NCBI RefSeq assembly: GCF_900115055.1
Contig: NZ_FOVD01000004.1
Span: 186,001-250,000 of the forward strand
Length of the DNA stretch: 64,000 nt
Reading direction: 5' to 3'
From: Chryseobacterium oleae
GTDB taxonomy: Bacteria > Bacteroidota > Bacteroidia > Flavobacteriales > Weeksellaceae
Below are positions 1 to 9,033 of the stretch, one piece after another. The notes beneath the pieces were generated by a model. The model was not told the origin of the DNA and did no database searches. It was given only the letters and a program-made list of their open reading frames with translations. The position numbers and the translations under genes were made by a program. The stretch's first letter is position 1. Every line of letters starts with the position of its first letter.

Positions 1-109
1 CTCTTGTGTTCTGATAGAATATAGAATAGTTGGCTAAAAGGGTATTTAATTTTTCTGAAATGTTTTTACAGTCGGCCTCTTTTAAGCCGATAATGCTTGC
101 ATTTTTCAT
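1..109 (-). CDS. dps: Dps-type DNA starvation/ferritin-like protein, 5' part only
   Basis: This is the first 36 codons of a gene running off the left edge of the window. The protein begins MKNASIIGLKEADC and continues to LLANYSIFYQNTR, which I recognise as the N-terminal helix of Dps family proteins of flavobacteria. Dps proteins form dodecamers that oxidise and store iron and protect DNA. The ferroxidase residues lie beyond the edge and cannot be checked. A good promoter element lies about 20 bases upstream. The family assignment is from recall of the N-terminus only. Confidence 0.7.
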   Translation of the reverse strand, partial: MKNASIIGLKEADCKNISEKLNTLLANYSIFYQNTR

Positions 110-129
110 ATGTTTATTTTTTATGTTAA

Positions 130-137
130 CAAATTTA
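130..137 (-). promoter_or_regulatory. Candidate -7 element for the Dps gene
   Basis: On the minus strand the sequence reads TAAATTTG, an exact match to the Bacteroidota -7 consensus TAnnTTTG, 20 bases before the Dps start codon. No clear TTG lies at the usual distance upstream, so only the -7 part is supported. Confidence 0.45.
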
Positions 138-230
138 GAAAATATTGTGCCGAAAAGCCTTCAATGTCAATAGAAGATAACTATAAGAAAATTTTTTAAA
201 ATAGTTTGGAAGTATTAATATTGCAGTGAA

Positions 231-1817
231 ATGAAAAGTTTACTGACAACGGCAGCGGTATTTTTCGGGATGTGTTTGGTATACATCCTGTTCATGCTTT
301 CTGAAACGGAGAATAATTTCACCTATATATTAGATGATGCCTACATTCATCTGGCAATGGCCAAGAATTTTGCGCTTCATGGCGTATGGGGTGTAACGGA
401 GCATTCTTTTTCCTCTTCTTCTTCGTCCCCGGTTTTTACTTTTGTTTTAGCAGGGCTGATCTATTGTTTTGGAAATCATCAGTTGATTCCTCTGATTTTT
501 AATCTGGGATGTGCTTTTCTGCTCATTTATTTTCTCAACAAATATTATTCGGATTTTTTTAAAGAAAGTAAATCCGTTGTTTTTGCAGGTCTTTTTACGC
601 TTCTTTTTGCCTCCGTTCATTTGCTTGTTTTTTCGGGAATGGAGCATGTTCTTCAGGTATTGGTGGTAGTCATCAATATTTATTGTTTTGAAAAATGGAG
701 AGCTGCTGATTTTGAAAAGTCTCCATGTTCAGTTTGGTTTTATGCGACCATTGCGGTGTTGGGGCTCATCAGGTTTGAAAGTATGTTCTATTTCCTTGCG
801 CTTGCGTTTGTTTTTCTTTTGCTGAGAAAAGGGAAGCAGAGTGGCATCGTACTATTGTCAGGTTTTATACCCCTTTTAATATTTGCTTACTTCACCTATC
901 AGAAAACAGGATATTATTTTCCAAATTCTGTGATTGTAAAGGGGACAAAATTTGACTTTTCAGGAGATCTTCTTTTGCAGATGAAGAATATCGTATTAAA
1001 TAAAATACTACTGAAGCCTTACTTTTATTTGGCAGGACTATTTCCTATTTGTATGGCTGTCCTTTTGATTTTTAAAGATTATAAAAATAAATTAAGCTTC
1101 AGGGAAATCATTCTTCATAACTTTCTGCTGATTGTGTTGGTGATCAATTTATTTGTTCAGGGAGCTTTTGGGCAGTTTACCAATTTTTACCGTTATGAAG
1201 CCTATTTGCTCGCAGCTTTTGCTATGGTTATGATACCACGGTTAAAAACTATTTTTGTTAGCAGAACTTATTTATTAAAGGAAAGCAGAAGTGCTGTCAT
1301 TCTTTTATTACTCATAGGTATGGTGTTCGTTCTGAAAATGAAGCTTCTCAATAGTTTGATTATAACCGGAAGCCGGAATATCTATGAACAGCAGATCCAG
1401 TCGGCAGGATTTCTGAAAAAATACTACAACAGTTCCAAAGTGGTAGCGAATGATATTGGGGCCATCTGTTACTTTACAGATATTCATTTGCTGGATACCG
1501 CAGGATTAGGCTCAGCAGAGATGGTTCCGTTTAAGCTTAAAAAAAATGGGACCGATGATAAGTTTGAAAAGTTTTTAACGCAATACTCTACGCAAAACCA
1601 GTATCAATTAGCTATTATATATGAAGGCTGGCTGGATGGGCATGTTCCCAAAAACTGGAAAAAGGCTGCTGTACTTGAAATTAAGGATATTAATGCAGTG
1701 TTGGGAGATACCAAAGTGACCATTTATTCTATCAATCCTGAGATTCATAACGCTTTGATGCAGAATGTGAAAAACTTTGACTGGACTCAAAATGTAGATG
1801 TGAAAATAATTGAATAA
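231..1817 (+). CDS. GT-C type multi-pass membrane protein, putative glycosyltransferase
   Basis: A 528-residue integral membrane protein with about ten hydrophobic segments and a C-terminal soluble part. After the first membrane segment it has LDDAYIHLAMAKNFALHG, which matches the acidic DDAYI loop of GT-C fold glycosyltransferases (GT39 and arabinofuranosyltransferase-like families) that use polyprenyl-linked sugars. The C-terminal part has a VANDIGAICYF..LLDTAGL block also seen in such proteins. Donor and acceptor are unknown. It stands alone between the divergent Dps gene and the str operon. The start is the first ATG in frame; no canonical promoter was found before it. The fold is fairly sure, the activity is inferred. 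Confidence 0.6.
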   Translation: MKSLLTTAAVFFGMCLVYILFMLSETENNFTYILDDAYIHLAMAKNFALHGVWGVTEHSFSSSSSSPVFTFVLAGLIYCFGNHQLIPLIFNLGCAFLLIYFLNKYYSDFFKESKSVVFAGLFTLLFASVHLLVFSGMEHVLQVLVVVINIYCFEKWRAADFEKSPCSVWFYATIAVLGLIRFESMFYFLALAFVFLLLRKGKQSGIVLLSGFIPLLIFAYFTYQKTGYYFPNSVIVKGTKFDFSGDLLLQMKNIVLNKILLKPYFYLAGLFPICMAVLLIFKDYKNKLSFREIILHNFLLIVLVINLFVQGAFGQFTNFYRYEAYLLAAFAMVMIPRLKTIFVSRTYLLKESRSAVILLLLIGMVFVLKMKLLNSLIITGSRNIYEQQIQSAGFLKKYYNSSKVVANDIGAICYFTDIHLLDTAGLGSAEMVPFKLKKNGTDDKFEKFLTQYSTQNQYQLAIIYEGWLDGHVPKNWKKAAVLEIKDINAVLGDTKVTIYSINPEIHNALMQNVKNFDWTQNVDVKIIE

Positions 1818-1966
1818 GTTTTACAATTATTTAATATAGAGTTGATAAGATAAATACCACCTTCCAATTTCACATTTTCTCAATGTATATCGGTGGTCTG
1901 TTATTTAGCCATTCAGGGGCAATGTCTTTTTGGTGTAAGTGTTTGATTTTAATTTTTCTATAAGTT

Positions 1967-1997
1967 TTTGTAGATTGGAAAAATATTCCTATTTTTG
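1967..1997 (+). promoter_or_regulatory. Promoter of the str operon (rpsL)
   Basis: TTTG at 1967-1970 and TATTTTTG at 1990-1997 are separated by 19 bases and match the Bacteroidota -33/-7 pattern. Transcription would start near 2004, giving a leader of about 20 bases before rpsL. Confidence 0.75.
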
Positions 1998-2021
1998 CAC
2001 CCTAAAATAAAAAGCAATTAA

Positions 2022-2435
2022 ATGCCTACTATTCAACAATTAGTAAGAAAAGGAAGAGCCACGCTTGCCAAGAAGAGCAAATCGGCTGCCCTTGATTCTT
2101 GTCCACAAAGACGAGGTGTATGTACGAGAGTATATACTACCACTCCTAAGAAACCTAACTCTGCACTTAGAAAAGTAGCAAGGGTAAGACTTTCTAACGG
2201 GAAGGAAGTCAACGCCTACATCCCGGGCGAAGGACATAATCTTCAAGAGCACTCGATAGTATTGGTGAGAGGCGGAAGGGTGAAAGACCTACCGGGAGTA
2301 CGTTACCACATCGTAAGAGGAGCTTTAGACACTGCAGGTGTAAATGGAAGAACACAGAGAAGATCGAAGTATGGAGCTAAGAGACCTAAGCCAGGTCAGG
2401 CAGCTGCTGCACCAGCAAAAGGAAAGAAAAAATAA
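2022..2435 (+). CDS. rpsL: 30S ribosomal protein S12
   Basis: S12 sits in the decoding centre of the small subunit and helps check codon-anticodon pairing. The 137-residue protein carries the family blocks [17 protein letters not shown] and [13 protein letters not shown]. The lysines at the positions linked to streptomycin response (K43 and the K of RVKDLPG) are the unsubstituted residues. The C-terminus has a short Ala/Lys-rich tail ([11 protein letters not shown]), longer than in E. coli. It is the first gene of the str operon and lies 23 bases before rpsG. The start follows a strong promoter with a short leader. Confidence 0.97.
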   Translation: MPTIQQLVRKGRATLAKKSKSAALDSCPQRRGVCTRVYTTTPKKPNSALRKVARVRLSNGKEVNAYIPGEGHNLQEHSIVLVRGGRVKDLPGVRYHIVRGALDTAGVNGRTQRRSKYGAKRPKPGQAAAAPAKGKKK

Positions 2436-2458
2436 TCATTAAATAAGGTACAGAAGCA

Positions 2459-2935
2459 ATGAGAAAGACAAAAGCGAAAAAAAGACCGTTGTTACCAGAT
2501 CCGAAGTTTAATGATCAATTGGTAACTAGATTTGTAAACAACCTAATGCTTGACGGTAAGAAGTCAATTGCATTCAAAATTTTCTATGATGCTTTAGAGA
2601 TCGTAGAAACTAAAAAAGGAGAAACTGAAAAGACAGCCCTTGAAATCTGGAAAGATGCATTAACTAACGTTATGCCTCACGTAGAAGTACGTTCTAGAAG
2701 AGTAGGTGGAGCTAACTTCCAGATTCCTATGCCAATCAGAGCCGACAGAAAAATTTCTATGGCAATGAAATGGTTAATTAGCTATTCTAAGAAAAGAAAT
2801 GATAAGTCTATGGCTTTGAAATTAGCTAATGAAGTAGTTGCCGCTTCAAGAGAAGAAGGTGCTGCTTACAAGAAAAAATCTGATACTCACAAAATGGCGG
2901 AAGCTAACAAAGCTTTCTCACACTTTAAATTCTAA
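2459..2935 (+). CDS. rpsG: 30S ribosomal protein S7
   Basis: S7 nucleates assembly of the head of the small subunit by binding the 3' domain of 16S rRNA. The 158-residue protein has the usual [17 protein letters not shown] start, the [10 protein letters not shown] block and the [14 protein letters not shown] strand that contacts the E site, and it ends [15 protein letters not shown]. Length is normal for the phylum. It lies between rpsL and fusA, with only six bases before fusA, so the three are surely co-transcribed. Confidence 0.97.
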   Translation: MRKTKAKKRPLLPDPKFNDQLVTRFVNNLMLDGKKSIAFKIFYDALEIVETKKGETEKTALEIWKDALTNVMPHVEVRSRRVGGANFQIPMPIRADRKISMAMKWLISYSKKRNDKSMALKLANEVVAASREEGAAYKKKSDTHKMAEANKAFSHFKF

Positions 2936-2941
2936 TTAGAA

Positions 2942-5059
2942 ATGAGTAGAGATCTTAAATTTACAAGAAATATTGGTATTGCTGCGCACATTGATGCTGG
3001 TAAAACTACTACTACGGAAAGAATCTTATTCTATACGGGAGTAAACCACAAAATTGGTGAAGTTCACGATGGTGCTTCTACAATGGACTGGATGGAGCAG
3101 GAAGCTGAAAGAGGTATTACTATTACTTCTGCAGCGACTACTTGTAACTGGAACTTCCCGACTGACCAAGGTAAAATGTTACCTGAAAGTAAGTCTTACC
3201 ACTTCAACATCATCGATACACCGGGACACGTTGACTTCACCGTAGAAGTAAACAGATCTTTGAGAGTATTGGATGGATTGGTATTCTTATTCTCTGCAGT
3301 AGATGGAGTAGAGCCTCAGTCTGAAACAAACTGGAGACTTGCTGACAACTACAAAGTTGCAAGAATGGGATTCGTAAACAAAATGGACAGACAAGGTGCT
3401 GACTTCCTTAACGTGGTAAACCAGGTTAAGACAATGTTAGGATCAAACGCAGTTCCAATCGTTTTACCAATCGGTGCTGAAGAAGATTTCAAAGGTGTAG
3501 TAGACTTAATTAAAAACAGAGCTATCGTTTGGGACGAAGCAGGACAAGGAGCTACTTTCGAAGTAGTGCCAATTCCTGAAGACATGAAGGCTGAAGTTCT
3601 GGAATATAGAGAGAAATTAGTTGAAGCTGTTGCTGATTATGATGATACTTTGATGGAGAAATTCTTCGAAGATCCGGATTCAATTTCAGAAGACGAAATC
3701 AACGAAGCTCTTAGAAAAGCTACTATCGATTTATCTATTATCCCAATGACTTGTGGTTCTTCATTTAAGAATAAAGGAGTACAGTTTATGTTGGATGCGG
3801 TATGTAAATACCTTCCTTCTCCATTGGATAAAGATGATATCAAAGGTACTGACCCAAGAACAGATCTTGATATTACAAGAAAACCATCTGTAGACGAGCC
3901 TTTCGCAGCTTTAGCATTTAAGATTGCTACTGACCCGTTCGTGGGAAGACTAGCATTCTTCAGAGCTTACTCTGGAAGACTTGATGCAGGTTCTTATATC
4001 TTGAACACTCGTTCAGGAGATAAAGAAAGAATCTCTAGAATCTATCAGATGCACGCTAACAAGCAAAATCCTGTAGAATATATTGAAGCAGGAGATATTG
4101 GTGCAGCTGTAGGTTTTAAATCTATCAAAACTGGTGATACAATGTGTGACGAGAAAAACCCAATCGTTCTTGAATCGATGGTTTTCCCTGATCCGGTAAT
4201 TGGTATCGCTGTTGAGCCTAAAACTAAGGCAGACCAGGATAAAATGGGTAACGCTCTAGCTAAACTAGCTGAAGAAGATCCTACTTTCCAGGTTAAAACT
4301 GACGAAGCTTCTGGTCAAACGATTATCTCAGGAATGGGTGAACTTCACCTTGACATTCTTGTAGACCGTATGAGAAGAGAATTCAAAGTAGAAGTTAACC
4401 AGGGTCAACCTCAGGTAGAATACAAAGAAAATCTTACAAGAGTTGCTCAACACAGAGAAGTTTACAAAAAACAATCTGGTGGTAAAGGTAAATTTGCTGA
4501 TATTGTATTTGAATTAGGACCTGCAGACGAAGGTAAAATTGGTTTAGAATTCATCAATGAGATCAAAGGTGGTAACGTTCCTAGAGAATTTGTTCCTGCA
4601 ATTGAAAAAGGCTTTAAAGCTGCAATGAAGAACGGTCCTTTGGCTGGTTTCGAAGTTGAAGGTATTAAAGTTGTTCTTAAAGACGGATCTTTCCACGCGG
4701 TGGATTCTGATGCTCTTTCCTTTGAAATGGCTGCTAAATTAGGATTTAAAGAAGCGGGACGTGCTGCTAAGCCAGTAATTATGGAGCCTATTATGAAACT
4801 GGAAGTTGTAACTCCGGAAGAATATATGGGTAACATCATTGGTGACCTTAACAAGAGAAGAGGTACGATCAGTGGTCAGGAAGAGAAAAACGGAGCTGTT
4901 GTTATCAAAGGTTCTGTTCCACTTTCTGAAATGTTTGGATATGTTACTACTCTAAGAACACTTTCATCAGGAAGAGCTACTTCTTCTATGGAATTAGAGA
5001 AGTATCAGGCTACTCCACAAAACGTTGCTGAAGAAATCATAGCTAAAGCAAAAGGTTAA
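2942..5059 (+). CDS. fusA: Elongation factor G
   Basis: EF-G is the GTPase that drives translocation on the ribosome. The 705-residue protein has the P-loop AHIDAGKTT at residues 15-23, switch II DTPGH at 92-96 and NKMD at 146-149, followed by domains II to V ending near residue 700. A stretch after CNWNF (residues 69-85) lengthens the G domain as in other Bacteroidota EF-G proteins. There is no tuf gene after it; rpsJ follows instead after 17 bases. This is the housekeeping copy because it lies in the str operon. Confidence 0.97.
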   Translation: MSRDLKFTRNIGIAAHIDAGKTTTTERILFYTGVNHKIGEVHDGASTMDWMEQEAERGITITSAATTCNWNFPTDQGKMLPESKSYHFNIIDTPGHVDFTVEVNRSLRVLDGLVFLFSAVDGVEPQSETNWRLADNYKVARMGFVNKMDRQGADFLNVVNQVKTMLGSNAVPIVLPIGAEEDFKGVVDLIKNRAIVWDEAGQGATFEVVPIPEDMKAEVLEYREKLVEAVADYDDTLMEKFFEDPDSISEDEINEALRKATIDLSIIPMTCGSSFKNKGVQFMLDAVCKYLPSPLDKDDIKGTDPRTDLDITRKPSVDEPFAALAFKIATDPFVGRLAFFRAYSGRLDAGSYILNTRSGDKERISRIYQMHANKQNPVEYIEAGDIGAAVGFKSIKTGDTMCDEKNPIVLESMVFPDPVIGIAVEPKTKADQDKMGNALAKLAEEDPTFQVKTDEASGQTIISGMGELHLDILVDRMRREFKVEVNQGQPQVEYKENLTRVAQHREVYKKQSGGKGKFADIVFELGPADEGKIGLEFINEIKGGNVPREFVPAIEKGFKAAMKNGPLAGFEVEGIKVVLKDGSFHAVDSDALSFEMAAKLGFKEAGRAAKPVIMEPIMKLEVVTPEEYMGNIIGDLNKRRGTISGQEEKNGAVVIKGSVPLSEMFGYVTTLRTLSSGRATSSMELEKYQATPQNVAEEIIAKAKG

Positions 5060-5076
5060 TTTTTTAAATTAGAAAA

Positions 5077-5382
5077 ATGTCACAAAGAATCAGAATAAAA
5101 CTAAAATCTTACGATTACAACTTGGTAGACAAGTCTGCTGAGAAAATCGTAAAAACGGTAAAGGCTACTGGTGCTGTTGTAAACGGACCAATTCCATTGC
5201 CTACTAATAAGAGAATCTTCACAGTGTTGAGATCTCCGCACGTAAATAAGAAAGCAAGAGAGCAGTTCCAACTTTCAGCTCACAAGAGACTAATGGATAT
5301 CTACTCTTCTTCTTCTAAAACTGTTGATGCTCTAATGAAGTTAGAGTTACCAAGCGGTGTAGACGTTGAAATTAAAGTGTGA
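5077..5382 (+). CDS. rpsJ: 30S ribosomal protein S10
   Basis: S10 belongs to the head of the small subunit and also acts as NusE in antitermination. The 101-residue protein has the family blocks [27 protein letters not shown] and [15 protein letters not shown]. In most bacteria rpsJ directly precedes rplC, but here it closes the str operon: a strong terminator follows at 5410 and rplC lies 17 kb further on under its own promoter. Confidence 0.97.
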   Translation: MSQRIRIKLKSYDYNLVDKSAEKIVKTVKATGAVVNGPIPLPTNKRIFTVLRSPHVNKKAREQFQLSAHKRLMDIYSSSSKTVDALMKLELPSGVDVEIKV

Positions 5383-5409
5383 TAACTGCATACTTTGCAA
5401 TGATAAAAG

Positions 5410-5441
5410 AATCCGTTCCTTTTTAGGGACGGATTTTTTTT
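5410..5441 (+). terminator. Terminator of the str operon
   Basis: A ten-pair stem (AATCCGTTCC with GGGACGGATT, one G-T pair) is followed by a run of T. It lies 28 bases after the rpsJ stop. Confidence 0.85.
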
Positions 5442-5705
5442 GTTTATAAATAGGTAGAAATGATCAATTCATGGGTTGTAGTTGATGATTGTTATTTTGC
5501 TACATAGAACGCTTTGTAAGCAATCCTTAAGACCCAGTGTCAAGGTTTAAAACCCTGACACGGATAAAAAACAACCAAAATGAGCAGATTTCGTTTTCCC
5601 TTTTTGAATATTCAGCTCAAATTCTTTATCTGTGAAAAAATCATTCACATGTACTGCAAAATTCACCCTTCATATTCTTCAACCTTAATTTAAACCACTC
5701 CCTAA
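5442..5705. other. Intergenic stretch with one near-perfect palindrome
   Basis: No gene is supported between the str terminator and the siderophore receptor. At 5537-5561 lies a 25-base imperfect palindrome, GTGTCAAGG... to ...CCCTGACAC, without a T-run. I see nothing else in this part; period-7 repeat DNA follows from 5706. Confidence 0.5.
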
Positions 5706-5761
5706 AAGTCTCATGTCTGAAATCTGAAATCTAGCATCTTGGTTCTTGAATCAATTATTCA
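5706..5761 (-). repeat. Intergenic period-7 repeat array, left inverted copy
   Basis: Read on the minus strand this block is made of imperfect 7-base units such as GATTCAA, GATGCTA, GATTTCA (twice) and GACATGA. It matches 8872-8927 on the plus strand at 49 of 56 positions, so the two copies form an inverted pair around the siderophore receptor and its lipoprotein. Confidence 0.75.
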
Positions 5762-5867
5762 ACATTTCAACCTTTACACCCATAAGTCCACTTTTTCCCG
5801 GTACTTTTAATGATGTTCCGGTATCGTTAAAGGATCTCTACCACATCTGCAGACTCATTTATAATCT

Positions 5868-5886
5868 GATAATGATTAGTCATATC
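5868..5886 (+). promoter_or_regulatory. Fur-box-like site before the siderophore receptor
   Basis: GATAATGATTAGTCATATC agrees with the 19-base E. coli type Fur consensus at about 14 positions, with an intact left half GATAATGAT. It lies about 50 bases upstream of the -7 element. Fur specificity in this phylum is not well fixed, so this is only a candidate. Confidence 0.35.
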
Positions 5887-5936
5887 GAGGTGAGATATGT
5901 CACCTGTGTTTATTTATTTAGAATCATTAAAAATAA

Positions 5937-5944
5937 TAATTTTG
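5937..5944 (+). promoter_or_regulatory. -7 element of the siderophore receptor gene
   Basis: TAATTTTG matches TAnnTTTG exactly, 14 bases before the ATG at 5959. Its position makes the upstream in-frame ATG at 5746 an unlikely start. No clear -33 element is present. Confidence 0.55.
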
Positions 5945-5958
5945 CAAAAAATTATCAG

Positions 5959-8133
5959 ATGAATAAAGTAGTATCCTTTTCTCTGCTTGTATTGGGTGGG
6001 GTTTTTGTAAACGCACAGCAAGTGAATGATTCTATTAAAAAATCAAAAGAGATTGATGAAGTAGAATTATTTGGTGAAAAAAAGAAACAGCCGGTAGGCC
6101 TTGAAGCCATTACCAGACTTCCTTTGAAAACCAGAGACCAGATCCAGAGTATTTCCGTGATCTCCTATAAAGTAATTGAAGATCTTGGGGGATTGACCGT
6201 AACAGATGTTGCTAAAAACATCCCTGGTGTTACCCAGTTCGGAAGCTATGGAGGAACACGAGAAAGTATGTCTATCAGAGGGTATCGTGGAGTACCTGTT
6301 TTAAAGAACGGGGTTCAGATGGATTCGGATTTCCGTACCGGAGCGATGCTTACAGACATGCAGGGTGTGGAAAGTATTCAGGTGATAAAAGGTTCTGCTG
6401 CAGTAACGCAGGGAATCGGTGACGGACTTGGTTCTGCAGGTGGTGTCATCAACGTAGTGACGAAGGTTCCTAAGTTTATCAACGAAACCAACGTTGGTTT
6501 CAGATATGGAAGCTGGGATTTTTACAGAGCCACAGCAGATTTCCAGAGAGTTCTGGATGCTCAAGGGAAAGTAGCCGTAAGATTGAATGCTGCTTACCAG
6601 GATAACAACAGTTTCAGAAGATTTATCAATACAGACCGTATTTATGTAAACCCATCTATTGCATTCCGTCCTGATGACAAGACGGAGATCGTGGTGGAGA
6701 TGGATTATATGCACAACAATACCACGCCGGACAGAGGAACGGTAAACCTTGCCAAAGGAGATGTGGAAGCCATATACAGAATGCCGGGAAGAAAGTTCCT
6801 TGGTTTTGCTTCGGATAATGCAAAAATTGAGACTTTCAATTTCTCTACAACGGTAACAAGAAAACTTACTGAAAAATTAAAGTTAAGAGCAGCTTACATG
6901 AGCTCTTCTTATCAGTCTGAGATTGTTGGTGCAGCTTTGGCGCCTCTCAATAGAAATAACCCGACTGAATTCCGTAATAGAACTTTAACCAGATCAGATA
7001 GAGAAGATTTGAACAAAGTCTTTCAGTTTGATTTTATCGGGGTAGATGTGAAGACTGGTTTTATGAAACATACTTTCCAGGTAGGATTCGATTGGAAAGA
7101 ATCTAATGTGACCACGACTTCATACGATGCTACTAAAGTTATTGATAAGATCAATGTTCTTGAAGAAGTGAGCAATATTCTTCCTGCAGGAGTTGATATC
7201 GACCTTGCAACAGCTAAAGCTATTAACGCAGTAGCACCTACTATGGGAGTAATGGCGCAGGATGTCATCACTTTCAACAAATATATTAAAGCCCATTTAG
7301 GACTTCGTTACAGCAGATTAATCGGTTCCGATAAAGAAAAAGATTATGCATGGAACCCTTCATTAGGAATTATGATTTCTCCTATTGAAAATATGAACGT
7401 CTTTGGTTCATATACAAGTACCACAGCATTGAGAAGTTCTAATAACAGATTAGCTGGAGGTGGAACCGTGGGCGCTTCTACAACCAAACAATGGGAAGCC
7501 GGAATTAAATCTGACTGGCTGAATGAAAGATTAAGATTCAATGTGACATTCTTTGATATCAACACCGATAACTTGTCCTATGAACTTCTGAAAGACGGAA
7601 ATAGTACGGGAATCTATGCAATGGCAGGTGAATTAAGAAGAAAAGGAATGGAGATCGAATTGATTGGAAAAATTCTTCCAAACCTTCAGGTGATGACCGG
7701 ATGGGCGTATGTAGATGCTCAGTATAAGGATAGTCCGTCATTTGTAAATGGTTCAGCGCCTATCAATACTCCTAAGCATTCTGCGAACGCATGGTTGAAT
7801 TATAAATTTAACGAGGGAGCTCTGACAGGACTTGATGTGGGTGCAGGAATCTATTACGTAGGAACAAGACCGGTTGATGATTTCAAGCAGACATATACCA
7901 ATGCAGACAATGGCCACGTAAACGGAACACAACCAGGTGAAAGACCTTTCAATATGCCGGAATATACTACCGTAGATGCTCAGATCGGGTACACTTTCAA
8001 AAACGGATTGGGACTAAGAGGTTTCTTCAATAATATTTTTGATTCTGTAGGGTACAACTCTTACTTCAGAGGGGGCTATATCGATCAGATCCAACCGAGA
8101 AACTTTGCCGTACAGGTAAATTATAAATTCTAA
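5959..8133 (+). CDS. TonB-dependent siderophore receptor
   Basis: An outer-membrane receptor that would import a ferric siderophore using TonB energy. From this start the protein is 724 residues. It opens with a signal peptide (MNKVVSFSLLVLGGVFVNAQ), then a plug domain with VTDVAKNIPGVTQFGSYG, SIRGYRGVPVLKNG and VESIQVIKGSAAVTQG, then a beta-barrel ending in NYKF with a terminal aromatic residue. The frame is open back to 5746, but the added 71 residues are not protein-like and cover the promoter and repeat DNA, so I chose 5959. A lipoprotein gene follows after 18 bases and a PepSY protein lies downstream, a usual iron-uptake setting. Confidence 0.9.
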   Translation: MNKVVSFSLLVLGGVFVNAQQVNDSIKKSKEIDEVELFGEKKKQPVGLEAITRLPLKTRDQIQSISVISYKVIEDLGGLTVTDVAKNIPGVTQFGSYGGTRESMSIRGYRGVPVLKNGVQMDSDFRTGAMLTDMQGVESIQVIKGSAAVTQGIGDGLGSAGGVINVVTKVPKFINETNVGFRYGSWDFYRATADFQRVLDAQGKVAVRLNAAYQDNNSFRRFINTDRIYVNPSIAFRPDDKTEIVVEMDYMHNNTTPDRGTVNLAKGDVEAIYRMPGRKFLGFASDNAKIETFNFSTTVTRKLTEKLKLRAAYMSSSYQSEIVGAALAPLNRNNPTEFRNRTLTRSDREDLNKVFQFDFIGVDVKTGFMKHTFQVGFDWKESNVTTTSYDATKVIDKINVLEEVSNILPAGVDIDLATAKAINAVAPTMGVMAQDVITFNKYIKAHLGLRYSRLIGSDKEKDYAWNPSLGIMISPIENMNVFGSYTSTTALRSSNNRLAGGGTVGASTTKQWEAGIKSDWLNERLRFNVTFFDINTDNLSYELLKDGNSTGIYAMAGELRRKGMEIELIGKILPNLQVMTGWAYVDAQYKDSPSFVNGSAPINTPKHSANAWLNYKFNEGALTGLDVGAGIYYVGTRPVDDFKQTYTNADNGHVNGTQPGERPFNMPEYTTVDAQIGYTFKNGLGLRGFFNNIFDSVGYNSYFRGGYIDQIQPRNFAVQVNYKF

Positions 8134-8151
8134 TCAGCAAATTTATTCATT

Positions 8152-8769
8152 ATGAAAAGCGTAAAAACATTATTCTTAGCCTTTGCTCTTGCTGCAATAT
8201 CTGTTGCATGTTCAGGAGACAAAAAGAAAGGAATCGACTATAATCAGTTCAAAACTGAAGTACAGCTTACCCCGGATCAGGTGAAAAGCTTTGACGAGAT
8301 TACTAAGAAATACCAGGATCTTCAGGAACAGAACTTCCAGGCTGCAAAAGCACAGGGAGGAAATATGGACCGCGTAGCATTGGGAATCAAAAACGAAGAA
8401 CTGAGAGCACAGCAGTCTGTTGAAATGACAAAAGTACTTGATGCTACCCAGATGGAAAAGTTCAATAAATTCGTGGATGAAAATTCGAGAAAAAGACCGA
8501 GATATGACAATGCACTTCTTGAAAGAATCAAAACGGAAGGTCAGCTTTCAGAAGATGAATTCAAAGTAGTGAATGCAGCCAACGATGCATTTGAAAAAGC
8601 ATTTAACGATGCGCACGATGTCTACCACGGAAACAATGATCTTGCTAAAGAATACTGGGAGAAATTTGATGCCCAGAGAAAAGCAGCCATCAAGTCAGCA
8701 CTTACTCCGGAACACTATACGAAGTTTGAAGAGATCGTAAAAGACATCAAGTTCAAGGGAAGAAAATAA
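8152..8769 (+). CDS. Helical lipoprotein of unknown function
   Basis: A 205-residue lipoprotein: the signal peptide ends in ISVAC, with the lipid-bearing cysteine at residue 20. The mature part is nearly all charged amphipathic helix. It contains two related blocks, LTPDQVKSFDEITKKYQ near residue 40 and LTPEHYTKFEEIVKDI near the end, plus LSEDEFKVVNAAND between them, a pattern reminiscent of Spy/CpxP-like helical proteins, though I cannot assign it. It lies 18 bases after the siderophore receptor and before a terminator, so it is very likely co-transcribed and may help the receptor at the outer membrane. Confidence 0.7.
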   Translation: MKSVKTLFLAFALAAISVACSGDKKKGIDYNQFKTEVQLTPDQVKSFDEITKKYQDLQEQNFQAAKAQGGNMDRVALGIKNEELRAQQSVEMTKVLDATQMEKFNKFVDENSRKRPRYDNALLERIKTEGQLSEDEFKVVNAANDAFEKAFNDAHDVYHGNNDLAKEYWEKFDAQRKAAIKSALTPEHYTKFEEIVKDIKFKGRK

Positions 8770-8820
8770 TTAAGTTTCCTTCAAAACTAAGAAACATTCA
8801 TATCAAATTTTAATTAGAAA

Positions 8821-8855
8821 ACATTAAGGCAGTATTTCCTGTCTTAATGTTTTTG
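8821..8855 (+). terminator. Terminator after the receptor-lipoprotein operon
   Basis: A twelve-pair stem (ACATTAAGGCAG with CTGTCTTAATGT, one G-T pair) and a T-run follow the lipoprotein gene by about 50 bases. Confidence 0.8.
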
Positions 8856-8871
8856 CTGTTAAAGGGATTAG

Positions 8872-9032
8872 TGAATAATTGATTCAAGATTCAAGATGCC
8901 AGATATCAGATATCAGACATGAGATCTTTTTATAATCAATTTTGTAAACCATACAACCAGCAACTAACAACTAGCAACCAAACTCTCCCTCAAATTCTCA
9001 AACCCGAAACCCGAAACCCGCACCCGAAACTC
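8872..9032 (+). repeat. Intergenic period-7 repeat array
   Basis: From 8881 to 9020 the sequence can be cut into 20 consecutive 7-base units in one register. Examples are GATTCAA at 8881 and 8888, GATATCA at 8902 and 8909, CAGCAAC, TAACAAC and TAGCAAC at 8958-8978, and AAACCCG at 9000, 9007 and 9014. The array ends two bases before the start codon of the PepSY gene. Its first 56 bases are repeated in inverted orientation at 5706-5761. Confidence 0.8.
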
Positions 9033-9033
9033 A

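Noticed and set aside
1856..1892. Terminator after the GT-C protein gene
   Set aside because: Only six pairs (ACCACC with GGTGGT) around a long loop and no T-run.
4462..4854. 130-codon open frame opposite fusA
   Set aside because: Shadow frame inside a conserved gene; no protein features.
5746..5958. In-frame extension of the siderophore receptor by 71 residues
   Set aside because: The extension covers the Fur-like site, the -7 box and repeat DNA, and a proper signal peptide starts at 5959.
8872..9032. CRISPR array
   Set aside because: The units are 7 bases long without spacers of constant length, and no cas genes are present.
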